Shown here piece by piece: positions 17,378 through 26,275 of a stretch of 64,000 bases of DNA (its first letter is position 1; each line of letters opens with the position of its first letter). Made by a program: the position numbers and the translations under genes. Source of the stretch: Candidatus Aminicenantota bacterium (lineage in GTDB: Bacteria; Acidobacteriota; Aminicenantia; Aminicenantales; Aminicenantaceae); the NCBI GenBank assembly GCA_016927475.1, contig JAFGMO010000039.1, positions 38,462 to 102,461 on the forward strand. Direction: 5' to 3'. The notes below the pieces were generated by a model that worked only from the letters and a program-made list of their open reading frames with translations, was not told where the DNA came from and searched no databases.

Positions 17378-18409
17378 ATGAAGGCCATGGTCATGAATGA
17401 AATAAGCGATCTTCGATCGAACAAAAAACCACTTGAATGGACCGACGTTCCCATGCCTGAACCGGCAGAAAAGGAACTTCTGCTGAAGGTCCTAACCTGC
17501 GGCGTCTGTCACACGGAGCTGGATGAAATCGAAGGGAGGACTCCGCCTCCTCGTCTGCCGGTCATTCCGGGACACCAGATCGTCGGGCAGGTAGAAAAAA
17601 CCGGCGGCAAAGTTACCCGTTTCAAACCCGGAGACAGGGTGGGTGTCGCCTGGATATTTTCGGCCTGCGGAAAATGCAAATTTTGTCTCAACGGAAATGA
17701 AAATCTCTGCCCCGATTTCAAAGCCACGGGAAGAGACGCCGATGGAGGGTATGCCGAATATATGACCGTTCCGGAAGATTTCGCCGTTTCCATTCCCGAT
17801 GGTTTTTCCGACCTGGAAGCCGCTCCCCTGCTTTGTGCGGGCGCCATCGGCTATCGGTCTTTAAAGCTGACAACAGTCAAAGACGGAGGACGGCTGGGCT
17901 TGACGGGCTTCGGCGCTTCCGGACATCTAGTTCTGAAAATGGTCCGCTATAAGCTTCCCCATACAGAAGTTTACGTCTTCGCCCGAAGTCCGGTAGAACG
18001 GGAATTCGCCCTTCAGTTGGGAGCCGTTTGGGCGGGAGAGACCTCGGAATCGAGCCCATATAAACTGGACAGCATCATCGATACGACTCCCGTCTGGAAA
18101 CCGGTTGTCGAAGCTCTTCGCAACCTGGAAAGCGGGGGAAGGCTGGTCATAAACGCCATCCGCAAGGAACACACCGACCAGGATTGGCTTCTTAACTTGG
18201 ATTATCCGCGGGATTTGTGGATGGAAAAAGAGATAAAAAGCGTGGCCAACGTGGAGCGAGCGGACGTCAGTGAATTTCTCAAACTGGCCGCTGAGATCCC
18301 CATCAAACCAGAAGTTCAAAGCTATTCCCTTGAGGATGCCAACCGGGCCCTTCTGGAAATCAAAGAAAGAAAAATCAGGGGAGCCAAAGTCCTCGAGGTC
18401 AGCCGGTAA
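17378..18409 (+). CDS. zinc-dependent alcohol dehydrogenase
   Basis: A 343-residue medium-chain dehydrogenase. Catalytic zinc ligands are C44 (CGVCHTEL) and H66 (PGHQIVG); the four structural-zinc Cys are in CGKCKFCLNGNENLC. The coenzyme domain has GLTGFGASGH, a GxGxxG variant. It resembles AdhA-type alcohol/aldehyde dehydrogenases, which oxidise primary alcohols or reduce aldehydes with NAD(P). The open frame extends 57 codons upstream, but the ATG at 17378 has AAGGAGGAA at ideal distance and begins the normal family N-terminus. Single gene, divergent from the VWFA gene; a palindrome upstream may control it. Confidence 0.9.
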   Translation: MKAMVMNEISDLRSNKKPLEWTDVPMPEPAEKELLLKVLTCGVCHTELDEIEGRTPPPRLPVIPGHQIVGQVEKTGGKVTRFKPGDRVGVAWIFSACGKCKFCLNGNENLCPDFKATGRDADGGYAEYMTVPEDFAVSIPDGFSDLEAAPLLCAGAIGYRSLKLTTVKDGGRLGLTGFGASGHLVLKMVRYKLPHTEVYVFARSPVEREFALQLGAVWAGETSESSPYKLDSIIDTTPVWKPVVEALRNLESGGRLVINAIRKEHTDQDWLLNLDYPRDLWMEKEIKSVANVERADVSEFLKLAAEIPIKPEVQSYSLEDANRALLEIKERKIRGAKVLEVSR

Positions 18410-18558
18410 AAAGACCATCAACCTGAAAACTGACAATCTGCAGATGAGACTGAAACGCGGCAGCCCCTGTGATCTTTCGATCAGGCTTGTAAGATCTGCT
18501 GGATATAATACAGATCAGCCATTATCCGGCCTATTGCCCCGGATTTTATGCTCGAACG

Positions 18559-20661
18559 CTAGAAGGTTATAAACCAATCGACAACACGGCTGTCTTCAGA
18601 AGAAAGATGAAGGACCATCAGGGGACCGGAATTTTTGACCTCGACAACTTCTGCCCCGTCACAAGCAACCGCAGCTTGGACATAAGGTGAGGGAATAAAG
18701 ACGGTGATGAAATAAGGATCCCCCCCGACCAAACGGCTGCGTCCGGAAAGAACAGGCTGGCCCCAATCAATATCTTCAAGGTCATAACCACCGCAGCTTA
18801 TATGCCTGTTGGTGGCCAGAACCTGCGGATGGTTTTTTCGCTCCCGGACACAGAAAAGCTGGCTGTTGAAGCGGGGATCTATGGTCCCTGGGTAAAACCC
18901 GCGAATAAAGCTCCCTATAAGCTTCTTCGTCCAGTATTCATAGACAAGGTATTCCATCTCGGGATTCAAACCCAGGTCTCCGAAAGGAATAAAATTTTCT
19001 GATTCAGCGGTCCGGCCCAGCATTACCCAGTTTTCAAAAGGTTTGTTGACCTCCAGCAGAAAAAGAAAAACCGATGGTTTTTGTCCCGCATCAAAAACCC
19101 TGGGCCCCGAACCGCTGACCTCGGTGCCGACTCGATCCAGCTGAGAAAACCGGCTGGGATCGACATCATAAAGCTGGCCGGGCCGGGTGAAAAGAACAGG
19201 CGCCGCTCTTTTGGCCGGTTCGGCCAGATCAGTCAGGTAAATTTCCGGCTTATCGGTCAAGAGAAAAAGCGAGCCCGTCAACGACGTTACCATGGTTGAG
19301 CGGTAGGCTTCTTGGGGAGAAAGCTCGATATGGTCGGGATCATTTCGCCAAACAATGTTGTTGAAGGAATTGTATTGAGAGAGACCGGCATAAGAAAATC
19401 CATCCGAACCAAGCCGGCAGCCGTCGATCATCCCGATAAGCTCAGGCCTGATTCCCCAACATCCAAGCAAAAAAAATTCACGGCCGATCTCCTCTCGGAT
19501 CGCCCGGACAAGACTGCGGTAAGCTTCCACCCGGTCTTTTCCTGTTTTTCGAAAATGCTGGGAATAGCTATTATATCCTTCATACCGAAGGTGCCGCAGA
19601 GCATCCACCTTGAAATATTCCCAGCCCATTTTTTTCAAATTCCAGTAGATGGGACGGACAAGCCGGTCCACAGCTTCCGGATTAGCCCCGTCGATGGAAT
19701 AGCCCACCCAGTTTCCCAAACCCGGATGGCCCCTCTCATCTTTGACGAAAAAATCACCATGTTTCTCCACGAAATCTTTCTGTTTGAAAGCAACATTCGT
19801 CCAGATCCCCGGTTTTAAACCCTTTTTTTTGATGGCGGAGGCTAAAAATGCCAGCCCATCGGGAAACTTTTCATTGGGATTCAACCATAGTTCAGGCAGC
19901 CCCGTATCGCGTTGGTAGCCGTCATCGATTTGCAGGTATTCATAACCAAAAGGGGCAAGCTCAGAGGCCAAGACATCCGCCGTCTTCAACACGTTTGCCT
20001 CGTTGATATCCGTAAAATAGGCAAACCATGAGCACCATCCGACAATGGGCTTTTCCCAAACCGCATAGTTCCAGGGCTCAAAATAAGAAAGCTCTCTGTG
20101 TTTTTGATAGAAGAGGGGGCGAAAACAAAAAACGACCTCCCGTCCCTTAATGTCCACTGTAAATTCATGCCCTTCATCATCGCTTGATTCGGGAAAAATT
20201 TTCACATGTGGATTAAAATCGACCGAAAAAGCCCAGTCGCGGGCCCGGTCGTAAACGGCCCGGTTGCGAAGATTCCGGCTCAATCCGTAAGCATGCCGAA
20301 CAACGAGAAGACCGCGGTCCGGTCTGTCAACTTCACAGGGGAAAGATTCCGGGCTTCCATTAATCCTGCCCGTAACCTCTAAGGAATCGTTCCATTCCCG
20401 GGTTGTTAAAACAAGAAGTTGAGTGACTTTTCCTTTTTGGCTGTAAACGGAGGTTTTTATGTCAAAAGGTATTTTTTCAGCTTTAATATCGGCTTCAAAA
20501 AAAACATTCCCCTCATAAGTCCAGTAAATGTGATTGTCCTTAATCTCAACCTGACCGGACCGGTTGGGAGGCGGTCCGGCCGAGAAAGAAGGAAGAAAAC
20601 AAAAAAAATACCATAACCATAAACCAAGTCCCATAAACAATATTTTTTTTGTATGCAGCAT
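18559..20661 (-). CDS. secreted alpha-galactosidase-like glycoside hydrolase (GH36/GH27 clan)
   Basis: A 700-residue protein with a signal peptide (1-28). The catalytic (beta/alpha)8 barrel spans about 205-500 and has GWCSWFAYFTDINE, YLQIDDGYQRDTG, KPGIWTNVAF and YFKVDALRHL, where Asp of K-V-D is the probable nucleophile, and RLGSDGFSY, whose Asp fits the acid/base. N- and C-terminal beta domains complete the clan-D architecture. It probably releases alpha-galactosyl or related residues from glycans outside the cytoplasm. The sequence differs enough from classical melibiases that raffinose-type activity is not assured. The next minus-strand gene upstream is an unrelated small exported protein. 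Confidence 0.82.
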   Translation of the reverse strand: MLHTKKILFMGLGLWLWYFFCFLPSFSAGPPPNRSGQVEIKDNHIYWTYEGNVFFEADIKAEKIPFDIKTSVYSQKGKVTQLLVLTTREWNDSLEVTGRINGSPESFPCEVDRPDRGLLVVRHAYGLSRNLRNRAVYDRARDWAFSVDFNPHVKIFPESSDDEGHEFTVDIKGREVVFCFRPLFYQKHRELSYFEPWNYAVWEKPIVGWCSWFAYFTDINEANVLKTADVLASELAPFGYEYLQIDDGYQRDTGLPELWLNPNEKFPDGLAFLASAIKKKGLKPGIWTNVAFKQKDFVEKHGDFFVKDERGHPGLGNWVGYSIDGANPEAVDRLVRPIYWNLKKMGWEYFKVDALRHLRYEGYNSYSQHFRKTGKDRVEAYRSLVRAIREEIGREFFLLGCWGIRPELIGMIDGCRLGSDGFSYAGLSQYNSFNNIVWRNDPDHIELSPQEAYRSTMVTSLTGSLFLLTDKPEIYLTDLAEPAKRAAPVLFTRPGQLYDVDPSRFSQLDRVGTEVSGSGPRVFDAGQKPSVFLFLLEVNKPFENWVMLGRTAESENFIPFGDLGLNPEMEYLVYEYWTKKLIGSFIRGFYPGTIDPRFNSQLFCVRERKNHPQVLATNRHISCGGYDLEDIDWGQPVLSGRSRLVGGDPYFITVFIPSPYVQAAVACDGAEVVEVKNSGPLMVLHLSSEDSRVVDWFITF

Positions 20662-20709
20662 GCCCTCCTACTATCCCCAGGAGAATTTATAAAACAATAT
20701 ATAGTATTA

Positions 20710-21258
20710 TTAATCTCGTGAAGGCTTTCCGGTTTTATGGAGGAAATGTTCAGGAATCGGACGGCCGGGTGTTTCGTCTTCCCAAACAATGCTTGCGATC
20801 CTCCAGCCTTTTCCATCAAAAAAGAGCTGAATTCCATTGATCCCGCGAATATACTTTTCCCGATCCCGTGTGTTCGCTCCTTTAACATAAGAGCTGAATA
20901 TCTGAACCATGCGGTCATACACATGTTCCCGCCGCCCAACCTCGGCTTCATAAAAACTCTCAATTTCTCCGGTCTTAATCCTTTCAGAAAAGGAAGTGAT
21001 AAAGGATGAGGCATCCATCCGGTCCAATCCTTGTTCTTTTAGGCGAACGAAACACGCACCCGGAGCAAACAAGGCACGCAATCTCTCCAAATCCGGGAAT
21101 TCCCCCTTCTCAAAAGAAATCGAGGCATAAAGAGCTTTTATAACCGAATCAACGGATTCTCCATCAAATGAATCCTCTCCTGCAGATGAAAACCCCGAAC
21201 AAAAAAAGAAGAGAAAGACCATCAGAAAACAAAACCTTTGTACGACATACCGATGCAT
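20710..21258 (-). CDS. exported NTF2-like (SnoaL fold) protein
   Basis: A 182-residue protein with a signal peptide (FLMVFLFFFCSGFSSAG) and one NTF2-like domain: an N-terminal helix SVDSVIKALYASISFEKGE followed by the characteristic LRALFAPGACFVRL, a middle helix pair and the final strands GINGIQLFFDGKGWRIASIVWEDE. Such domains bind small ligands or act as enzymes; no catalytic residues can be assigned. The ATG at 21258 follows GGAGG at 8 bases and gives a normal signal peptide; two Met codons upstream are less suitable. It lies 49 bases upstream of the GH36-like gene on the same strand, so the two may be co-transcribed. Confidence 0.72.
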   Translation of the reverse strand: MHRYVVQRFCFLMVFLFFFCSGFSSAGEDSFDGESVDSVIKALYASISFEKGEFPDLERLRALFAPGACFVRLKEQGLDRMDASSFITSFSERIKTGEIESFYEAEVGRREHVYDRMVQIFSSYVKGANTRDREKYIRGINGIQLFFDGKGWRIASIVWEDETPGRPIPEHFLHKTGKPSRD

Positions 21259-21408
21259 AGGAATAACCTCCATTCTTTTCATCAGAAAAAGAACCATTCC
21301 GGACAAAAAACAATTTTCCTCAGGAAAAACGACTTCAAAGTATAATTAACAAAATCCGCATTCACCCTCCTGAAAAAATGAATGCCGATCAAGACACAAA
21401 CGTTGTAA

Positions 21409-21612
21409 TTATTTTTCTTCTCTACGTTTTTTATCGGCGGCCAGCTCACCTGCAATCATATACTCATGGGGTGAAAATTCCTGGATCCAGACTCGAATGG
21501 ATGAAAGAGGAACCCCCAGGGAGTCTTGAACAGCCCGGGTGACGGAATCCAGCAGTGCTTTCTTCTGGGAATCCGTCCGGCCCTCCATCATACGGATCTC
21601 AATCAAAGGCAT
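21409..21612 (-). CDS. 4-oxalocrotonate tautomerase family protein
   Basis: A 67-residue tautomerase. After Met removal Pro1 becomes the catalytic base (MPLIEIRMMEGRTDSQKKALL), and the SLGVPLSSIRVWIQEFSPHEY segment with its Arg matches the 4-OT family. The small acid- and lysine-rich tail is variable. Such proteins catalyse keto-enol tautomerisation; the substrate is unknown. It follows trxB by 43 bases in reverse order (it is upstream on the minus strand), so it could be the head of a transcription unit with no strict functional link. Confidence 0.85.
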   Translation of the reverse strand: MPLIEIRMMEGRTDSQKKALLDSVTRAVQDSLGVPLSSIRVWIQEFSPHEYMIAGELAADKKRREEK

Positions 21613-21655
21613 TAAACACCACCTTTCAAAACATCAGGATGGCACACTCCGCCTT

Positions 21656-22576
21656 TTAGAGTTTCTCAATAAAATCAACCGCCGACAAGGCGGCGACAAC
21701 CCCTGAGCCAACAGCTATAGCCATCTGTTCCGGACAAATATCGGTAATATCTCCGGCAGCAAAGATACCCGGCTGCGAAGTGGACATGTCCGGTTTGGCC
21801 TTGATCTGACCCCACTTATCGAGATCAAGAACGCCCTTCACAAAACCAGAATTGGGGTCCATCCCGACAGCGATAAAAATTCCCTCCAAATCTATGCGGG
21901 AAACACGTCCCGTCTTGACATTTTTAACCGTTACAAATTCCAAATGTTCCTGACCGGACATTTCTTCAACCACACTGTCCCAGACGACTTCTATTTTTTT
22001 ATTATCAAAAACTCTCTCTTGGAGAATCTTTTCTCCACGAAGTTTATTCCTCCTGTGTATGACCTTGACGGACTTGGCGAATTTCGTCAAAAAAAGAGCT
22101 TCTGTCAAGGCATGATCTCCTCCACCGACAATAGCCACATCCCGCTCCTTGAAAAAAGCCCCGTCGCAGGTGGCACAATAAGATACTCCCCGTCCGGTCA
22201 AACGGGCTTCACCGGGAACATTGATCCTGCGATAAGCCGAGCCTGAAGCTACAATCACAACAGGTGCGCTGAATTTTTTATCTCCGGCGCTTACCGTCCA
22301 AAGTCCATCTCCAAAGGATACACCACTTGCTTCTCCCGTTTCAATCGTCGCCCCGAACTTTTCAACATGCTTTCGAAAATCGCCCATCAACTCAAAAGGA
22401 GCAATACCTTCTGGGAAACCAGGGTAATTTTCGACAAAATCCGTTAAAAGGATCTGGCCGCCGGGAATTCCCTTCTCCAGAACGAGAGTTTTCAACCTGG
22501 CACGGCCCGTATAAACGGCGGCGGCCATTCCGGCCGGCCCTGCCCCGACGATAATAATCTCATATTTCTCGTTCAT
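21656..22576 (-). CDS. trxB: thioredoxin-disulfide reductase
   Basis: A 306-residue FAD/NADPH flavoprotein that reduces thioredoxin. Visible are the FAD motif VGAGPAGMAAAVYTGRA near residues 10-26, the redox pair in CATCDGAFF, the NADPH motif VGGGDHALTEALFLT and the C-terminal FAD motif GIFAAGDITD. The Asp-Thr-x-Ile variation (ITDICPEQMAIAVGSG) is normal. It overlaps trxA by 4 bases and trxA overlaps glgA by 4, so the three genes form a tightly coupled operon glgA-trxA-trxB. This supplies its own thioredoxin substrate. Confidence 0.96.
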   Translation of the reverse strand: MNEKYEIIIVGAGPAGMAAAVYTGRARLKTLVLEKGIPGGQILLTDFVENYPGFPEGIAPFELMGDFRKHVEKFGATIETGEASGVSFGDGLWTVSAGDKKFSAPVVIVASGSAYRRINVPGEARLTGRGVSYCATCDGAFFKERDVAIVGGGDHALTEALFLTKFAKSVKVIHRRNKLRGEKILQERVFDNKKIEVVWDSVVEEMSGQEHLEFVTVKNVKTGRVSRIDLEGIFIAVGMDPNSGFVKGVLDLDKWGQIKAKPDMSTSQPGIFAAGDITDICPEQMAIAVGSGVVAALSAVDFIEKL

Positions 22577-22899
22577 AGAACTCTGGTGATTAATTCTTCA
22601 ATCTTTTCCTGGGGGACAGCACCGATAAGGGTTTCTTTCACTTCCCCTGACTTGAAAAAGAGAAGGGTCGGAATGCTGCGAATTCCATATTTTGAGGGAG
22701 ATTTCATGTTTTCATCGACATTCATCTTCATTACCTTGAGTTTTCCTTCATATTTCCTTGCAATGGACTCCAAAGCGGGTGTGACCATGTGACAGGGAGC
22801 ACACCATTCAGCCCAAAAATCGACGATCACGGGCAAGCTGCTTTTTAGAACATCTTCCTCGAACGTGCTGTCTTCAACATTTTTTAAATTCTCGGTCAA
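22573..22899 (-). CDS. trxA: thioredoxin
   Basis: A 108-residue thioredoxin with the active site WAEWCAPCHMV near residue 33. It has C-A-P-C rather than the standard C-G-P-C, a variant found in several anaerobe and Acidobacterial thioredoxins that may shift redox potential. The cis-Pro is in IRSIPTLLFFKSGE and the fold-stabilising Asp in LPVIVDFWAEW. Cytoplasmic disulfide carrier; reduced by the overlapping trxB product. It begins 4 bases inside the end of glgA. Confidence 0.95.
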   Translation of the reverse strand: MTENLKNVEDSTFEEDVLKSSLPVIVDFWAEWCAPCHMVTPALESIARKYEGKLKVMKMNVDENMKSPSKYGIRSIPTLLFFKSGEVKETLIGAVPQEKIEELITRVL

Positions 22900-24359
22900 T
22901 ATTTTCTCCTCCTCCTCAATTGATAAGCTTTATGATAAAGTCTGAGGTAGCGCTTAGCCGCCCTTTCCCAGGAAAAATTCTCGGTAGGTCCCGCCTTTAT
23001 CAACTTCCGCCAACAAGCAGGTTTATGGTAACAATCAAGAGCCTCTTTCACTGCAGCCAATAAAGAGGCGGCCGAATATTCCTTAAACACAAAACCATTC
23101 CCTTTTCTTGTCTTTTTTGAAAAATGCTTGACCGTTTCTCCCAAACCACCCGTATTTCTAACAATAGGAACGGTTCCGTAACGGAAGCCGTAAAGCTGGT
23201 TCAAACCGCAGGGTTCATAGAGTGAGGGGATAAGAAGGAGGTCGGCGCCTGCCGCAACTTTATGAATCAAAGCCGGACTCATATCAAGTTTTACTGCCAT
23301 ATTTTTTGGATATTTTTTCTGATAACTCTTCATCAGCTTTTCATATCTCTCCTCACCCCGGCCAAGAATGACGAGGCCGATATCAAGGGACATCAAGTCC
23401 TCCATAGCTTCAGCCAAAATATCAAATCCTTTCGGAGCGGACATATATGAAACGAGCCCGATGAGTGGGACATCAAAAGAGATAGAACCTTCGAATTCTT
23501 TGATGAGATCCCTCTTGTTGTTCCTCTTTTTTTCTATTTCGCCCGGACGGTAATTGGAAACGAGATAAGGATCGGTTTCCGGATTCCACGTTTCACAATC
23601 AATACCGTTTCTTATGGAGAAAAAAACATCTTTTTTCCCTCTGAGAATATCCTGAAGACCAAACCCGTGTTTGGCCGTCATAATGGCTCGTTTGTAAGTA
23701 GAACTAACCGTGTTGAATACATCGGCATAAATCAATCCCGCTTTCAGAAAATTAACCTGTCCGTTAAAGGCAAGCTTGCCTGAATTGAAGTAATCCCAGT
23801 TTAAACCGGTTAAAGAAAGAGTTTCAGGGGGGAAGCTTCCCTGGAAAGCTATATTGTGAAGGGTCAAAACCGAAGCGGTGTTTTTCAAGGGGAAGGAATT
23901 CCTGTAATGAGTCTTTAAAAAAACGGGAATGAGGGCCGTAGGCCAATTGTTACAGTGCAGGATATCCACCGGCTTGCTCCCGCCAGTTAAAAATTCCAGA
24001 ATCGCTCTGTTAAAAAAGATAAAACGTTCGTCGTTATCGAGGAATTCCCCCGTACCCGTTCCGTAAATGTTATCCCGTAAAAAATATTTGGGGTTGTCCA
24101 CAAAGTGGACCTCAAATTTTCCCATTTCGCATTTATATATGTCCGCTTTGAAGTTATCGGAACCGACAGGGACTGAAAGTGAAGAACCGACCTTCTCCAA
24201 AACCATAGAATCAATTTCCGGTCTCCTGTATCGAGGCATGAACAGGGATACATCCATGCCCAAACCGGCCAAGTACTTGGGAAGGGAAGCAGAAAAGTCG
24301 GCCAGCTCCCCGGATTTGGCAAAAGGAGAGACTTCAGGGGTGACAAAAACAACATGCAT
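22896..24359 (-). CDS. glgA: glycogen (starch) synthase
   Basis: A 487-residue GT5 glycosyltransferase. The N-terminus MHVVFVTPEVSPFAKSGELADFSASLP contains the sugar-nucleotide Lys, though the classical KTGGL reads KSGEL. HNIAFQGSFP, NTVSSTYKRAI, RNGIDCETWNPETDP and the retaining-GT signature PSLYEPCGLNQLYGFRYGTVPIVRNTGGL, with the catalytic Glu, are all present. It elongates alpha-1,4-glucan from ADP- or UDP-glucose. The ATG at 24359 was chosen because the strand VVFVTPE starts at once; the longer open frame has no family match upstream. Operon with trxA and trxB, an unusual link that may point to redox control of storage glucan. Confidence 0.92.
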   Translation of the reverse strand: MHVVFVTPEVSPFAKSGELADFSASLPKYLAGLGMDVSLFMPRYRRPEIDSMVLEKVGSSLSVPVGSDNFKADIYKCEMGKFEVHFVDNPKYFLRDNIYGTGTGEFLDNDERFIFFNRAILEFLTGGSKPVDILHCNNWPTALIPVFLKTHYRNSFPLKNTASVLTLHNIAFQGSFPPETLSLTGLNWDYFNSGKLAFNGQVNFLKAGLIYADVFNTVSSTYKRAIMTAKHGFGLQDILRGKKDVFFSIRNGIDCETWNPETDPYLVSNYRPGEIEKKRNNKRDLIKEFEGSISFDVPLIGLVSYMSAPKGFDILAEAMEDLMSLDIGLVILGRGEERYEKLMKSYQKKYPKNMAVKLDMSPALIHKVAAGADLLLIPSLYEPCGLNQLYGFRYGTVPIVRNTGGLGETVKHFSKKTRKGNGFVFKEYSAASLLAAVKEALDCYHKPACWRKLIKAGPTENFSWERAAKRYLRLYHKAYQLRRRRKY

Positions 24360-24580
24360 GATCCACTTACCTTTGGAGGTAACAATCTTAATGTCAGTAC
24401 ACAAAAAAGTCAACTTGAGCGAATTGATCCCCCGGGATCTTTCAGGGCCTCTCAAGGAGAAAAATCCATCATCCCACCTGAAACCTTGACAGTTTGAATC
24501 CTAATTCTCCCTGCATTCACCACAAGTCAAAGGGTGAGACCGGGGCGGATTCAGGAGAAGCATGTGAAAATGAAGGGGTC

Positions 24581-26257
24581 TTAACCTGCATGAACATAAT
24601 AAAAATATTTCAATCGCTCGATATGGTCGGGATCCCGCTGAAAAAGGGGTTCCGGCTCTGAAGAAAGGTTTGCCGCGTATTTTTCCGCCTCTTTAAAATA
24701 GGAAGAACGAAGCATGGGAATTTCGGACCGATCGATTTTTTCCGGAGCAAAATCGCTGTCCAGGCTGAATTCCGGCATGTCTTCTTTAAAATCCAGAAAA
24801 CGCCACTCGCCCGTCTTTTTATTAAAAACATATTTTTTCAAAAAAAGATGCCCTGCCCTTGCGATAAATGCGATTACATCGATAAGAAAGTTTATGTCTT
24901 CCTTGCTGAGAGTGTAATGTATATTGACCCGGACCCAGCCCGGTTTCAACCCTTCATAACCATTCAGGATACATGATCTTAGTTCTTGTGATTGTTTTTC
25001 ATCAATCCCCAACAGGACATGTCCATAAGGCCCGGCACAGCTGCATCCCGCGCGGGACTGAAGACCGAAAAGGTCATTCATCAAACGTGTGACAAATTTG
25101 GGATGCAGGATGCGATCCTTATGCTTGATATTGAAGGAAACAATGGACACTCTTCCCCGGGAAGAAATATCTCCGACCAGATCCAGGTTCTGGATTTTAC
25201 TCAAATTCTCAAGGAAATATTTTGTATGTTCAGCTTCAACCTGTTCGATCTTTTTCACTCCGATCTTTTCCTTGAGGTCCAAAACAAGACCTGCTTTAAT
25301 GGTTTGTAAAATGGGAGGAGTGCCTGCTTTTTCCCTGGTTTCGATATCCTCGCAAAAATCATGATCCGAAAAACCGACAAAAGTAACCGTACCACCTCCG
25401 GCTGTTGTGGGAGAAAGGTCCTTTCTATATATCTTCTCGTTAAAGACAAGAATCCCGCTCGTGCCCGGTCCGCCAAGAAATTTATGAGGAGAGAAAAATA
25501 TCGCATCAAAAAAGCATTCTTTATCCCGGTTCATATCGATCTCGACGTAAGGAGCCACCGCGGCAAAATCAAAGAAAACCAGGGAATGATGCCTGTGGCA
25601 GATACGGGCAACATCATAAACGGGAGTCCGGATTCCCGTAATGTTGGATCCCGCCGAAAAAGATCCCATCTTTCGCCTGTTCTTGTATTTCACATCAGAC
25701 AGTCGTTCCTCAAGGACGGCCAGGTCAAGCCGGCCCCGGCTGTCGAACGGAATCACCTCCACATGCACAAGAGCCTCCCGCCACATCAGTTCGTTGGTAT
25801 GATGCTCATAGGGGCCGATAAAAACAACCGGGAGCCTATTATCCCATTCCTTGCGCATCTCGGGGCAAGAGGATGACACCATCCTGAACAAATCTTCTTT
25901 CGCAGCCGGGGGAATAGTCACACCGAGAATTTCCTGAAGCTTTTTAAGCGCGCCCGTTGTTCCCGAACCGGTGGCAATGATTTTCCCTCCAGGTCCGGCA
26001 TTCACATGGGATTTGATCTTTTCTTCCGCTTTTTTAAGCAGGATGCTCGAATATTTACCCGTGTAATCATCCTCTGTGTGCGTATTAGCGTAGGATTTCA
26101 GGATATCGGCCATTTTATCTTCAATAATACTCGAACCTCTGCCGGAGGCGGTGTAGTCCGCATAAAGGAGATGCCGACGGCCGAACGGAGTTTTATACAA
26201 AATGCCGTTACCGCAGATTGTCTCCCTCAGAGTTACCAGGTTGTATGTTTTATCCAA
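24581..26257 (-). CDS. aminotransferase class V (cysteine-desulfurase-like), long form
   Basis: A 558-residue PLP enzyme of the class V group. Landmarks are YADYTASGRG (start of the family domain), ATGSGTTGALKKL, HHTNELMWRE, FFDFAAVAPYVEIDM, the PLP Lys in FFSPHKFLGGPGTSG, and GCSCAGPYGHVLLG, which contains two Cys on the loop used by desulfurases. The protein is about 150 residues longer than IscS/SufS, with a C-terminal extension (about 440-558). Substrate unassigned; sulfur transfer from cysteine is possible through the GCSC loop. It is single between glgA and nadK, with 18 bases to nadK but ending as an independent frame. Confidence 0.85.
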   Translation of the reverse strand: MDKTYNLVTLRETICGNGILYKTPFGRRHLLYADYTASGRGSSIIEDKMADILKSYANTHTEDDYTGKYSSILLKKAEEKIKSHVNAGPGGKIIATGSGTTGALKKLQEILGVTIPPAAKEDLFRMVSSSCPEMRKEWDNRLPVVFIGPYEHHTNELMWREALVHVEVIPFDSRGRLDLAVLEERLSDVKYKNRRKMGSFSAGSNITGIRTPVYDVARICHRHHSLVFFDFAAVAPYVEIDMNRDKECFFDAIFFSPHKFLGGPGTSGILVFNEKIYRKDLSPTTAGGGTVTFVGFSDHDFCEDIETREKAGTPPILQTIKAGLVLDLKEKIGVKKIEQVEAEHTKYFLENLSKIQNLDLVGDISSRGRVSIVSFNIKHKDRILHPKFVTRLMNDLFGLQSRAGCSCAGPYGHVLLGIDEKQSQELRSCILNGYEGLKPGWVRVNIHYTLSKEDINFLIDVIAFIARAGHLFLKKYVFNKKTGEWRFLDFKEDMPEFSLDSDFAPEKIDRSEIPMLRSSYFKEAEKYAANLSSEPEPLFQRDPDHIERLKYFYYVHAG

Positions 26258-26275
26258 TTTTGTTACCTTTGCCGT

